Assembly: GCA_944470555.2 (NCBI GenBank)
Contig: OX104130.1
Coordinates: 55,647,491 to 55,711,490, forward strand
Reading direction: 5' to 3'
Source: Heterobilharzia americana
Taxonomy: Eukaryota; Platyhelminthes; Trematoda; Strigeidida; Schistosomatidae
Length of the DNA stretch: 64,000 bases
In this document: positions 22,765 through 36,005 of the stretch, one piece after another
Numbering within the stretch: position 1 is the stretch's first letter
Layout of the letters: the number at the start of each line of letters is the position of its first letter
Program-made: the position numbers and the translations under genes
The notes under the pieces: model-generated
What the model was told of the DNA's origin: nothing
Seen by the model: the letters and a program-made list of their open reading frames with translations, nothing else
The model's database searches: none

Positions 22765-25700
22765 ACCTCGTCTGGTTAACTAGTTCGCTATTTACCAGCC
22801 GGTCCTAAGCCCAGGCAAAGAGGGAAGGTTGGGCATAGGGCTGGCAACCCTACCCAGTTAAACAAATCCAACCGCTGAACAAACTTCAAAGCACAAACAA
22901 AATAAGAAAAATAAAAACAAAATTATTCCTCACTGGAATCTGAGAGGCGAAATGACGCCGGTTGGTGAAAGCCCTCAGGAAGTCAATTGGCCGATGTGTC
23001 TACGCTTCTCCTGATGAAAGCGTAAGTAAACATGGGGACATAGAATGTCAGCACCATGTTTGAACCTAGCAAGGCTGCCCAGATTGCAAACAAGATGAGA
23101 AGGTATCGTACTGAAGTGTTGGGAATTTGTGAAAGTAGGTGGAATGGGAGTGGAAGCTCCAAAACGTTATCTGGAGAATCAATAATCCGCTCCGATATTG
23201 TCACCCAGACGACAACTACGGGCACACCGAGTTTTGGGGTGGCTATCATGATGTCCCCAACAACATCGAAGGCTTTCTGTCATGCAGTGGGAACCAACTT
23301 CCTCCAGCATCAGGGTCATGACAGCGAGGTTCAAATCAAAAGGAAGGAAAGTCACAATCATTCAATGTTAGGCACCCACAAATAGTGCAGAGCAAGAGAA
23401 GCAGGAAAAATTTTACAGACAACGGCATTCGGCACTGGACAAGACATCAGTTGGCGACATCAAAATTCTAACGCGTGGGATGACGTGAATGTCAAACCGG
23501 GAGCTGATAACACAGAAAGAGAACTAACCATGGGTCGTGAAGCGCTAGGTGAAACGAATGAGAATGGAGAATTGTTTGCAGAATTCCGTGCATTCAACGA
23601 TTTGGTGATTGAAGGCACTGTGTTCAAGCACAAGGATATTCACAAGGCGACACGGGTTTCGCCAGATGGACACACTGAAAGTGAAATCAACTTGATCTCA
23701 GTGTGAAGAAAGCGAAGACGCAGTCAGCCTACTTGACACAAGATCAAGAAGGGGAGCAGAGGTAGGTTCAGGCCACTCACTTTCTAGCGCAAGAGCCAGC
23801 CTTCCAAATCAAGTTGAAAGCCTTCAAGGAAATTTGTGATAGGCCACAGTTCAAGTTCAACACCCGCTCAGGAGAGAAACCGAAAGACGAAACCGCAAAG
23901 AAAATCTTCACATCAATCAGCCAACAAGACAAAATGGGAGACATTGAGCAACATCCCTGAAGAAACCTATGTAGATTAGCACTGGAACTCTATGAAAGCT
24001 ATGTGGAAAGAAACCTGTACAACCGTATTAGGAAGGAAGAAGAAAGAAGATAAGGAATGAATCTCGACGGACACATGGAAGCTGATAGAGCACGGAGAGG
24101 AGGATGGTGGAGCAGAAGATGAACCAGTGCAAGTACGCACAGCGACAGATGGAATGGAGTACAACCTATAAAATACTGGACGAAGAAGTGAAGAAAAGTG
24201 CGCTCAAACACAAAAGACACTCCCACGACACACTGCAAGTGAAGCAAAACGGGCCGCAGGTGAAGGAGACACAGACCTGACAACATTGTATCAAATAACC
24301 AGGTTACTATCTCGGAAGGAAGAGGTCAGCGCAGATGAAGCCAATCGAAGATGGTGAAGGATATTTGATTACCAGAAATACCACCTGTGGCCGCTGAACT
24401 ACAAGTGAGTACAAATTTTTCAGCAAAAGTCAGAGTCCTGTACGCCATAAAGCTACTGAAATGCGAGAAAGCAGCAAGACCAGATGGAATCCTGCCACAA
24501 GCACCGAGAGCAGACGCTGATACAACGGCGGACATGTTCACACCACCTTTGTAGAAGGTCTGCAAGGAAGGGAAGGTGCCTGGCGATTGGAAAAAAGGGA
24601 CTTTGCCAAATTCCAGAGGAAGGGTTACCTCACTGGTTGCAAGAACTGGCACGGAATCATGCTCCTGTCCACCCAAAGCGAACCAAATATCAAGCCGCAT
24701 CACCTTGAAGAGACTAAACGATGCATTGGATTCAAAACTACGACTGGAACAGGTAGGCTTCAGGAAGTACAAATCATGTGTGGACCAAATTGCAACGCTT
24801 CTCTACGCATCATCATAGAACAGAACCATGGGAGTCAACTCTTCACCTCACCTCAACTTCATCGACTTTGAAAAGGCCTTCCACAGCGTCGACTGAAAGG
24901 TAATTTGCAAACTGCTTCAATACTACGGAATAAAACAAATCTTCATCAGCCTCATTCAACAACTATATGAAGATGCCACATGCCGGCCAAGTGATTTACA
25001 ATGAGAAGGTCAATGATACTTTTGAAGTGAAGACAGGAGTGAGACAAGGCTGCCTACCATCACCCATGATATTCCTGATTGTGTTGTGGTGGACTGGATC
25101 ATGCGACAAACAGTGAGGAGCGAGAAGAGGAGGATACGCTGGACTGCGGAAAAGAACCTAGAAGATTTGCATTTCGCCGGTGACTTGTGTCCAATGTCAC
25201 ACAAACTTGAAGATCTACAGGCGAAAATTAAGAGGTTGACGGAAGAGGGAGGTCAGCGAAGACGGAACATGCTTCAAGTGAATATAGAGAAGGTAGAGGT
25301 GATGAAGATACTCAACCAACAACAACAATAACAACAGGCTGCAATCACCATCAACGGGAGAAACTTAAAGGAAGTAGCCTCTAACACCTTCCTAGGCAGC
25401 ACTGTCTCAATTACGGGCTGCACTGACGAGGATGTTGAAGTCAGAATCGGAAAAGCAAGACAGGCGTTCATTAGCCTGGAACCAGTGTGGAGATCTTCTA
25501 CACTCAGCATACAGTGTGAACAAGATGCAGATTTTCAACACCGACGTCGAGTCAGTGCTTCTATGTGATGGTTGAGAGACTTGGTGGCGCGTTATGAAAG
25601 GGATTTCCAACAAACTACAGACATCGATCAACAGCTGCTGCCTACGCTGGTTCGTTAGTGAAGATCAGATGGCTAGAATAATGAGAATAAGCAAGGAGGA

Positions 25701-26037
25701 ACTCTGGTCGGCTGGCAACGAACCAACCAAGAACCTATCGCTGAACAAATATGCAGAAGCAAGTGGAGATTGATTGGATTGAGCAAACACTGAGAAGGCC
25801 AACTGGAGACATCACGTATCAGGCCAGGCCGTTGAGTGGAACCCCTATAGGAAGCGACGAGTTGGGTGTTTGTGGTGAGGGTGACATGGAGGAGATGGTG
25901 CGAGGAAGAAATGAGAGCATGTGGGCTGTCGTGGAGCCAGGTTCAAAAGATTTCAGAGAACAGAGTGGAATGGAGACATGGTACTGAAGCCCTCTGTTCC
26001 ACTAGGAACCCAAAGAGCCAGTAATATAATAATAATG
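22765..26037 (+). mobile_element. RTE-clade LINE, near full length, nested in CR1
   Basis: It spans 3273 bp between direct repeats CCCATTCTGA at 22755-22764 and 26038-26047. An apurinic endonuclease domain comes first (MFEPSKAAQIANKMRRY..EVLGICESRWNGSG at 23056-23160; NVKPGADNTERELTMGR..MNENGE-like at 23485-23570). The RT follows (FIDFEKAFHSVD near 24850; LEDLHFAGDLCPMSHK near 25170, where the catalytic FADD reads FAGD). The tail is TAATATAATAATAATG. Stops and frameshifts break the frame, so it is non-autonomous. It belongs to the same family as 6120-6690 and 7976-9446; schistosome SR2 is the likely relative (inference). Confidence 0.85.
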
Positions 26038-26047
26038 CCCATTCTGA

Positions 26048-28841
26048 TTAGCAGCGCCTATCGTTTATCCATCCCAGTGAACTAGTGGTGCGCCGACATC
26101 TACAACCAAGCCTTTCCAGCTTTTCGTTGAGGGGGTCAGCCGAGTCAGTAGGAAGTCTTCTATCTCACTGTAGCGGCCTCGATATATCAGGATTAGATTA
26201 ACATCTTATCACCTGCCTACTGGCCGCCAAAGCAGCGTTTCGCTTCCCGGCTGTTTTTATGCTCCTTACAGTTAAGGTGTCCTTGGCATGAGGGATGACA
26301 CTGTCATCTCTGTTCGCTAACTTAGCACCTCTAAAAAGAAGGAACCTTTGTAAATGCGTTTCACTGTCAGTGACCCCAGAAGAGAATTGAAACTGCAAGG
26401 TGGCAATGGACTCAGATGTTCTGTAATTAATAAAATATGATGCTTATTCCACTTGTTTATGAGACCGATTTCACTTGTGTACAAGACGATAAAGATCTAA
26501 ATGAGTTTTCGCCCCATTCGTAGAGGCTTTGGCATCATCTTTTGTCAAAGCCTCACTACACGAAAACCTACTACGCGTAGATCTTTCTGCTCCGCTGCTA
26601 GTCTGGGGTTTAGTTGTTCTTCTGCTTCTCGTTTGTTGATTCCATCAGCAAGAGGCAAATCCTTACGCAGGAACACCCTGGTTCCGCGAAGTCTTCTAGC
26701 ATTCTTCGGAATGCGACGTTGTCCTCTGTTGGTTTGAACACTACTTTGATTGGCCAGGACCGATTTTCGGCAGGCATGGCCCCTTTTTGGCCTATCCTAA
26801 ATAATTTGAGCGAGGTGACCCTTGGTATTTTTCCGGTAGCAGCTTGTTTACCAAGCGTTTACCTCGCAACAGTCATGTTCGAAACGGTAGCGTGGTTCTG
26901 AGCCTCCGCTTCCTCCTACCCGGAGGAGGACCAGAGTCCTCTCGCAGAGTTCTAGTTTATCTCCGCCCTATAGAATGTTGGTAGCTGGCCATATGCCTTT
27001 AACTGCTTTTTCGGTGTGTCCCTTAGTCTTAACTGCTTACCACTCAGCTGAATTTGGTGTGGTAGGCTGATTAAGGACTTGCTCAGTGAACTTGATGTTG
27101 TTAGCCTCAGGTTGGATTCTCGTCCATTTGTGTGCGCTTGCCGTCACTGCTTGGGTCTCTGGGCTGGGTGGGAACGGTGGCACGCGTATTTTTCAGTTGT
27201 CATTGAAAGCAATTTACTCTCTTTCTTTCGCCGCAAACCGACCTAGTCTGATGATTGGTAAACATCAAACTGGGTGTGCTAGTTCTAGAGAGAACACGAA
27301 GATACCCACTCCAGTCTGCTTTGTGTAACGTTTTTCAGATCGCTGTTAACAAAACTTGCGGGTAGTTTGTACATCTGACCACCAGTCTGTAGTGAGGCAT
27401 TCCTGAAATTTTGTGCAGCGACCTGTTTGTCAAAGGATGCTGCGTCCTTATCGCTATCACAGTTTCTAGCTCTCCGCCTAGACGCCAGCTTCTTTATGAT
27501 AGCATTTAGAGGTGCCTCCGCCAATTAATTCAGCCCACCAACTTCCTAGCGGAACGGCAGACGAAGCTATTTGCTTCCGGCGTTACTACACACGTGTTCA
27601 TCTCTCCCTCTGCTGTTTTTTCTTCAAGCAATCTGCCAAAGGGTAAACAAGATCATATGGCCTGAAGCCACTGAAACTGTTCATTTTGTGGCGTGTCAGA
27701 GTTCATAGGAACCTCGAGTGGCAAACGACATCTGCTTACGGAGTATGTCGCCGGAGTAGATATTATCAACCGAGGACATGAAAACACTACTCCTATAAGT
27801 CTTGATAAGGGATTGAGTCTGTTTTGGGCATAGTACTCTTTCAGTCACCATGCCCATGAGTTTCATGATTTTCTTTAAACGTTTCCGTTAATGGCAGTCG
27901 CGGTGAATGTCTCAGCAACTCAGGTTTCAGTGGCTATTACAACCCTTAAGGGAAATAGCGTTCCTGTAGCATATATCATCCTATAGAGGCCTGCTGCTTT
28001 TTGAATGCTCTTTGCTAAATCCGAATGTTTCCTCCGGTTTACGATAGTTGCGAGTACATAACGAGCTGTGATTGGCTTTTACAAACTCAGAAAGCAGAGA
28101 GGTGGACTCTGTTTAGTCTCCGCCTTCTAATCGACTTTGGTCTTAGAAGTAGGAAAATTACTCACAGGTTTGACAAGCTTTGAATCAACTTGAGAGTTTT
28201 ATGATTAACTCCAGTTTAGTTAAGTCACAGCCATAGTCTATCTTGTTTCCCCTTCAACACCTGGGTGAAAAAAGCGGTTCACAGGGCTTTCCCTTCTCCT
28301 GGACCAAGTTGAACTGGCCTGGGTCAAAAAGTGCGGTTTGGATAGTGTATCGGATGTTCATTCACCGGTGAACCTGGTCCAGTAGCTTGAAGATAAGTCG
28401 TACGTGAAAGACTGCAGAACTGCAGAAGTCATCGTACTCTCCGGGCGTACGCTGTGTTTATGCAAATTAGATTTTCGAAAAACCATTAATTACTCGCACT
28501 CGTCTCAAACTCTTTTGAGAAGGGGCGAGAAGTAACATGTTTGGACGGGAAGGTATGGACCGTGTGTTTACTGAATCATGCCAATATGTTGGTATGCGTG
28601 GGCTACCTGACAAGGATATTGTAAACAAGCACCGCGACGCAACATGAAAACTTACCGAACAGCGTTGATACACTACCGCACGCATTAGGCTTCGCAGGTC
28701 GTTACCGACCCTATCAGTTCGACAAGCCAGAAGAGATTGTCATTGATTTTAGACATCTTTGCCGCACAAAGCTATCTGACATCATCAGACAACCTAACTG
28801 GTGATGAAATCTAATTTCCCTTTTGCATGGCCTTTTGGAAA
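26048..28841 (-). mobile_element. CR1-clade LINE, proximal segment (ORF1-like), continues past the RTE
   Basis: The minus strand near 26750 reads RSWPIKVVFKPTEDNVAFRR, resembling CR1 ORF1 (RP.KVVF..), and a further frame lies at 27285-27524. Its lower end joins 22764 once the RTE and one target copy are removed: GGCGCTGCTAATCAGAATGG then GTATAAG matches the uninterrupted copy at 47452-47475. The upper limit is uncertain; the stretch 27600-28840 is assigned by position only. Confidence 0.5.
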
Positions 28842-29171
28842 TCGTCCTAGTGCGAACTTGATGGACGCAGAGGCCAATCACTGATTATACGAACTTGTTA
28901 TATACTTAAGAATACCAGACCAAGAAATAACGCAATGGCGTTGTCGGATGGAATAGTATATTTGTGAGGTGGCGCCAAGATACTGATGTGTTGAAACTAT
29001 CCGGCTAGAGGGTCGATTGTGAGCAGTGCAACTCAACACGGCAGTGTGCCGAGTGGCGGAGATGCTTGACCGAGTGCCTTTAGCTTAGCGAGTCCAGTTG
29101 AACCATCAAAGTCAGCATCAATGTTGAATTTCATCAGATCGTGGGTTGTTGATTCTGAAGAAGCGTGTGAC
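28842..29171 (+). repeat. 330-bp inverted repeat, right arm
   Basis: Reverse complement of 17095-17423 with only a handful of differences. It holds GGTGGCGCCAAGATACTG and the palindromic-looking CGGCAGTGTGCCG. It separates the minus-strand CR1 from the plus-strand CR1 at 29300-32150. Confidence 0.7.
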
Positions 29172-29299
29172 GTCACGGTGCTGTTCTGGAGTTTCATGGT
29201 TCTCTCTCCAACGTTCGTGTTGTCGGTTGTCAGCTTTATTTTAGTTCCTTTTCACATGTTGATGATGTCCCCAAGAACATCCCCCAACCTCCATCTACC

Positions 29300-30173
29300 T
29301 ATACGGAAGCAACACTCGCACTTGAAATCTCTGACCATAGTATTCACAGCTTGCATCAGACCCTAGAGTCCTCATCCACTGAACGTAAATAAAAGCGCCG
29401 TGGAGTACCCTGAAAAACGACAAGAAATGTGCAACTTTAGTTCCAATATGTTGCACTGAGCCTGATATCGAGACAAAACCTCGACACACGTATCATTTGG
29501 AAAGACAAAACAGAATAGGACACGATTTTCGCGCTCGAAGTTGGAACGGATTTGCTTCTGGTGCTCTGTTAGGTTCCCCGGGGCTGCTACGTGCTTGGTG
29601 GAGGTCACTTGCAAGGAACTAGCTGCTGACGCACGTTGCGTCGGCCAAATACAAGAGGCTATCTGCCGCTCTCTTAAGCTGGATCAAACGCATATTCGAA
29701 TTCTTGGAGATTTCAGTCTACTGAGAGTTAAATTGAGAGAACATGCTATTAGGGGAAGTGACAGTTCCATTGGAGTCTGATTGTTCAGTCTGATAAATGA
29801 ACTGAGATTTATGAAATATATGAGATGGGTGACGCGGTAGAGGAGCACCTAATTCAAATCTCACCTACACTGCATCTTCACAAACGAATAGTTCTTGATT
29901 ATTAATTTGGCAATCCTCCCTTTTTGGTTAGGAATGACCACGTTGCTATCGTCTTTCAGTGTCTCTGCAAAAACAGACTTAGCTGACCTTCCAACGTTTG
30001 TCTTTTGAGTTCTGGGCAACTGAAGGCTTCAACTCACTGAACTGCGCTGAGACAGATAGATTGGGCAGCTGAACATGTGTGGCAGGGTGTGGACACCCAC
30101 TGGAGATTCTTACTTGAAAAATCATCCATGCCAGTCAGTGCCTTGCTTCACTGTCAGCCCTAGTGTACCCCTG

Positions 30174-30218
<45 letters not shown>

Positions 30219-32150
30219 AAAATACCACTGGGCAGAATGCACATGAGCAACAGAATCATATTCGGTCGACAAACCTGACTGTTCCTAACCCGAGAAGCCT
30301 GTTCCACTACACTGCATCAGTCTGACAGGTTAACGGGGGGACTCTCAACTATTGGGGCCTAGTGGACAGGCTGTAAGCGACACTAGATCAGCTGAATTCC
30401 CGGATCATCAGTGTTTGCAGACCTTTTTATCATCTACAACCTATTGCGGAGTCTAAGTATATCCCATTTACCAATTAGGACTCCGGTAGTCGGGGCGGCA
30501 CAATGCAAACTGCTACCTCTCACAGAAGATACGCCTCCGGGTAATGCACATCTATGGCATTGTAGTAGACTGTGATTCCAAATTGGGCTTGTCTGCTTGA
30601 CACAACACAGTGATACATCATTATTCACCTGACACCTTTCTGGTGGTGGACAAATCCTTGCCGCAGTTTACTGGAAGGAGCAACAATCTTGGCCGAACCT
30701 GCAGGTAAGTTGTCTAAGAGTTCCCTGAGTTCGGGGAGACAGCCTGGTTTTCGCAAGTTGAGTCGCACAGTGACACTCTTCAAAAGAGGTTGAAGAATCA
30801 ACCTGAAGAACTACTGACCGGTAACACTGTTATACATGCTTTCCAAAGTAATGCAGCCAATAATTTGTTGGGAATAAGTGATAAACTTATGACGGTCAAC
30901 TTCTTTTCATCCTAACATAGAGATTTTAGAAAAGGTACTCGTGTATTAATAACTTGCTCACTGTAATAGGTAGGTGAGTCAGTACTGCCGACCGTAATGG
31001 ATGAGCTGTTATTTATTTGAACTTTCATAAAGTTTTGATCTAGCTAACCGCGACCGCCTTTTGACATATCGAAATAAATCAGGACCAAACCACCGTTCAT
31101 ATGGCGGTTGTCTTTCTACCGGCGAGACTATTTATTTAGAATTCACGTATGTTTTTCTATGACGGAAGAAACGGAATGCCGTAATGGAGTCCCGCATGGT
31201 TCGGTACTAGGGCCTCTTCTTTTTCCACCAAATATGAACGATTTTCATCAACAGGTATCTTCTGGACTCTTTACTTTCATGTGTGACCTGAAACTGGAAA
31301 GAAATCAGAAACCAGGAGGAAAGCATATTCCTACGGAAGCTTTGAACTAACTTTGTAGCTAGGCAATCAATAACGGAACTGCATTTAACGCCGAAAAATG
31401 TATGGTTGTACATCTGAAACATGATGCAAGTTATATATATGGTCTTAGAGTAATGGAATGGAAGGAGCCACAAGTGGAAGAGGATTGTGTTGGCTTAACT
31501 CCTCAAGACTAGATATCTCATGCCAACTGGGACAGGAACGCATTTGGTGGAAATTTGGCCGTTGTAACTCTTGGACGAATTCCTGGGAAATTCAATCGTG
31601 GACTCTTGTCTTCCCCCTTTTCGGGAGGGCGAGTTAAGTCCAGATTAGATCCGAAAGCGGTTGCAGAATTTGTTCGAGGATTTCGATATAGGACGTACGA
31701 AGAACTATTAGTAGCATTTAATTTACACCCTCCGGAATATGGAAGACTAAGAGGGGACTTTGTAATGGCTCACAATGTCCGAAACACTCTTGGTCACCCA
31801 GTCAGTCACTTGCCTAACCTTAGATGTAACACTGGTCTTGGAGGACTCACACAGAAGCTAAGCCTCGAACATAACAGGTTAGACAATAGGTACCACTTCT
31901 ACCACCTAATGTTGTTGAATCTTGGAACGTTCTCCCTTCAGAATAGGCACTGTTAACTCCAGTTGAATCCGTTAGATGCTGACTTGATGCCTACTTAAGA
32001 TGAGAGCGGGGGTTCATTCAACAATAACTTGATTTTTACACCTTAACCGCCATGTTTTTCTCTGTCTTTACTCAGGCTAAAAACTACAGGAACTAGTATT
32101 CCACTTCCTCTATATATGGAAGCCGGTTAAGCAATATTTCTTGTATTCTG
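29300..32150 (+). mobile_element. CR1-clade LINE, decayed copy
   Basis: Endonuclease pieces: WCSVRFPGAATCLVEV and THIRILGDFSLLRVKL (29555-29730), and VRNDHVAIVFQCL (29930-29970). RT piece: NGVPHGSVLGPLLFPPNMND (31170-31240) then FMCDLKLE for the FADDLK motif. C-terminal piece at 31555-31956: FRYRTYEELLVAFNLHP...GRLRGDFVMAHNV. The 133-codon frame at 31555 is part of this element, not a host gene. A (TAC)n tract interrupts it at 30175-30218. Confidence 0.75.
30175..30218 (+). repeat. (TAC)n microsatellite
   Basis: About 14.7 perfect TAC units, which create the poly-Leu and poly-Ser frames on the two strands. Confidence 0.95.
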
Positions 32151-34984
32151 TCACAGCCATCTTAACAATTAGTTAGAAGGACGTTTATTTCTACTGGTTG
32201 ATGATTGAGATGAAAATCTGGACCACGGCAGGATTCGAACCAGTGACCACGGCCATCTTAGACAGTCAAATCATAATGACGTTTTTTTCGTTATCACAAA
32301 CCATTAGTCGTCTGCGTAGAATCAGTAAACAACTCATTCAGTTCTGAATGGTTATTTCATGAATGACATGGTGTTGGAATCCTTCCAGAAAAGACTGTCG
32401 CCTATTGGCATTTTGTTCATCCGCTTCACTGCTGCGAGAAGTCCCACAAAGGCGTATTTTTCAAACGATTTTCAGACCTTGTATACATCTACGGACTTTG
32501 TACGGCAGACAGCACCGTTTGAGCTATGATATTTTCTTGATGTATAATTAAAACTTATCTCTGAAAAACTTCCTCACAGGTATTTGTTTTCATCCCAACT
32601 GATTGAATACCGTCCCCTAAGCACACGTGCTTATTGGGTATGTGGTTTCAACAGAACCACATTTCTGAGAAAATATGCGTTCATACGCCTACTTATGGCT
32701 TGTGGTGACTGTGGTAGTATACAGTGCTTTCAAATAGTCTTACATTTCCTATCTGTCCATAAATTTTGGTCTCAACTCCGGCCCTACGCCTTTTCATCTT
32801 ATTGTGCCTATAACCTTTTATATATTCAGCCAGTTTTGGATGTGATTAATTTTGCGTAAGGTAGCCCTACATTTTAGTTATTGTAGCTTAATCCAACGGT
32901 CATCAATAGATATAGGAGGCAAGTCAAAATTCACTACCTTTGAAATGAATAGCATGATTATAACCTAGAAATATGTTAGTTTCTTTCTTGTGATAGTAAT
33001 TCCAGTTTTCTCTTGCATAGAAATTCCCTGATCATGAGCCAATGAGAATGGAACAGTAACGTGGGGTTCGCATTGTATAGGAATGCAGAAATCATGTAAC
33101 TTTTTATGCACTTCATGTGTTATTCACTATAAAGGTAAAGATATCTAGTTGCTTTGCTAAATTGGCATATCTTTACCTTTTATTGTGTACAATTAATACT
33201 AATCCAGTGTTCTTTCAACACTTTACATCGTTTTGGACCAAATTACTCTTCTGTATCTCTTCCGCTTTCTACGCACTTCTCCATATTAGTATTGCATGTC
33301 TTGCAGGTCACTTCCGCCGTCCATTCACAGTTTCCGTACTGTACCTACTGTAACGGCATAACCATTGGGTTGATTTTACTAGATGCAGCTCATTCGGTTT
33401 ACTAACAAAGGGGGTGTGATATGCCGATTACAAGTGAAAACTTTCAACATGTTGATGTTTCATGCTGTGGTAGTAGATCAGTTGCTAAATATGACACTTA
33501 AGCAGTGTCTGAGATCTCAATTAGAGTGATACACGTGTAAATGCTAATAAAACGACGTTCTAACAAAAGAGTTTAGTTAATTGAAGAGCTTATTTGAATC
33601 ACCGTAAATAGCTTGCGTACAACTTTCGCAACCCATGCTCTTCTCATCACGACCTCCCACATTTGACTCGACCTCCAATAACAAGGGTTTATGGAGTTTC
33701 TAATAAGTCATTTGGAGTTGGATTTAAACATTTCAATAAACGGTCTGCAAATACATACTTCTACCTTTCTGTGACAACCACTAGACAGTGACTTGGGGAT
33801 AAAAGGAAGCAACACTAATAATGCAATGAAGCTGTTAAAATGTATGCGAGTGTAGACTAACTGTCCCCTGTATTTCGAAGAATTGGACGTGCCTCTGAGG
33901 TTATGGAAATAGGGTCTTGTTACATTATTTATTATTCCTTCGATTTCATTTATGAAGAGCAATGGCCCCACTGACTTGGATGTGTGGCTCATTGGCCCGA
34001 GCAATGACCTTCGATCAGTGGTTCCCTGGTTCAGAACCTCCAGCCGCCTGCTTTGACGTGGATTACTAGGAAGGTACCGTAAGCCCTCAAACAGTTTGGC
34101 CCACTACCTAGTGTATAAACAGCTGTGTCAAATGTAGTTGCATTGGTTACTGTTATTGGTTGCGTATCCAACTGCAGATGGAAAATGTAAATGTGTATAA
34201 CAGATCTGGGTCACCGGCCTAGGCATTCTATCTTCAATAAATGAGTCCCGGGTTAAATCCCATTCTCACTTAATTTGGTGTGGGCATTTGGGGGATGGTC
34301 TCATGAGGATTGGAATCAGTGGTTAGACTATTATTGTTGTGGCTCAAACCGTTCACATGACAGGAGTATACGTTCTTGGAAGTTTGGAATATTCTCACTG
34401 GCCTCTATCTGTTTGTCTTCTCTTCTCTACGAACTTTTAGCCTCGCCGTCTCAAAATAAATATGACTCATGATCTGTTATTTAACACTGCACAAATTTAA
34501 GTAGGATTATATTTTCTGAACTTTATAAGGTGGGATTTACTTATTTTGGGTTTGTTAGACTTTATTGGTATTATTAATTTCTTTTCTAAATTCGGCTTCA
34601 AAATTGTGCCAACCATCGATACAGTGAGGGTATTTACAGCTTTCATTTATCGTAAAATATCTGTAGGGTGCATCATTCCTACAGAACTAGAATTTACTTT
34701 AGGAATCCAGTTCAGCCGGTTAACATCAACGCGAAACATGGCATTAATACGTAACAGCCCTTTTGCCACACCTCATGTTAAGGCATCAAGGTAGGCGCCA
34801 AAATGTGATAGGGTAATAAGGTGGCGGAAAGTCATAAAAAGAGAACAAGGAGTGAAATAATATAAAACTGCGGTTAGAACGAAGAGAAAATGTCCATGCA
34901 TCTGCACTACTAACATCGATTTTAAGTCATATCACCTAGAATTTCTAACCAGTTTTGGTCGTCATGCTTATCTTTTCAACCGGA
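32151..34984. other. Intergenic, no confident gene
   Basis: Many short frames, none with a known domain. A tRNA-like B-box (complement of GATTCGAACC near 32230) and GGGTTAAATCCC near 34250 suggest SINE debris. A frame at 34546-34640 (DFIGIINFFSKFG) faintly recalls gypsy RT/RNase H connections, but this is too weak to call. The segment 34900-34960 resembles 5905-5970. Confidence 0.35.
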
Positions 34985-35815
34985 ACATACTTCAATTAGC
35001 ATTGCGTGACGGGGGAAGACGGTGACTGGGTGTGCGTAACCCATGCTTCAGTCACCTCAGTCGAGAAGGTTCACAACTCCAACTGACATATCTGCCTAAA
35101 CGTCTACGCTTGACTTTGATATGGTGATACAACAACACATGACCTATGTTACGATGGTAACGATGGTTGAACATCTAAAGCCTCCAGATTTTCCCTGGCT
35201 TTAATGCCTATGTTCTAGCCATAATTGGACAGAGTCAACTACTGCACACTACGCTGTTTCCTTAATTGGAAGTCAGATATCATGGCGACACCATAAATGG
35301 GGTAATTTAGCGAAGGCCAAGCTATCTTTTTCTTATCCATGCAAAGATTTCGTCGGTCACCAACCCGCCAAGGGTAATGTGACTTCCCAAGTGAGCGAAT
35401 TGGTCAGGGCGCTCAACCACAACCCCCTGTTGTTTGATGTAGGACCGACGCCGATGACTTTTGGGGCACTGGTCCACATTTAAGGGGATTGGTAAGAAAC
35501 GCATCTCGAATATTGTTATGGTTTGAAGAAGACTGCATCTTTTCAGCCACTTCATCCTACAGAAGTATGTTATCTACGTATTCTTTGTCGATTAGGGAGT
35601 TTCCTGTAACAAGGTCAGATGAGGAGAGCGAGACTTCTACAAGCACGTCCATGACAAAACTGAGAATGGAGTGCACACTTGACGTACACCACTCGATGTA
35701 CACAAGTCAAGTGATACTTCACCATAAGCTGCAACCAGCCCACAGGTGTTTGGATACAGATCCTCTAGCAGGATGATGTACTTGCTCAGCACCTTTTTCA
35801 ATGAGAGACTGCCAG
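34985..35815 (-). mobile_element. Second LINE family, RT fragment
   Basis: The minus strand reads LLEDLYPNTCGLVAAYGEVS, then LCTSSGVRQVCTPFSVL (35650-35760), then FAHLGSHITLGGLVTDEIFA (near 35380) and PHLWCRHDI (near 35290). This is the same family as 38540-39560, 61360-63720 and 55040-55900. It is cut at 35815 by a tRNA-derived SINE. Confidence 0.7.
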
Positions 35816-36005
35816 TAGGCTGTCTTGTCGACCTAGGTGAGTGGCTTTCAACCAAGTGGGTCACGGGTTCGAACCCCGCTCCACCTACCAAGATCTGGGG
35901 AGTCGGGTAGCATCATTAGCCTTCATAAAATAGGTGTGGCTCATCGTCTACTGCACGAATGTGCGTGTGTTTACATAGTGCATTTCGATTTTGACCGACT
36001 GAGTC
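35816..36005 (+). repeat. tRNA-derived SINE
   Basis: GTGAGTGGCTTTCAACCAAG and CACGGGTTCGAACCCCGCTC (B box) resemble a tRNA 3' half. The body (TAGGTGTGGCTCATCGTCTA, TGCACGAATGTG) is shared with 37575-37740 and 59085-59255. It sits between the RT and endonuclease parts of a minus-strand LINE. Confidence 0.65.

Noticed and set aside
30075..30307. Frames with poly-Leu (plus) and poly-Ser (minus)
   Set aside because: They are translations of the (TAC)n microsatellite.
31555..31956. 133-codon plus-strand frame
   Set aside because: It is the C-terminal part of a decayed CR1 reverse transcriptase, not a host protein.
34546..34794. Possible gypsy-type RT/RNase H connection (DFIGIINFFSKFG)
   Set aside because: Match is short and no other LTR-element domain is nearby.
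35637..35891. Minus-strand frame starting MVGGAGFEP
   Set aside because: GAGFEP is the reverse reading of a tRNA-like B box; the rest is LINE reverse transcriptase. Not a gene.
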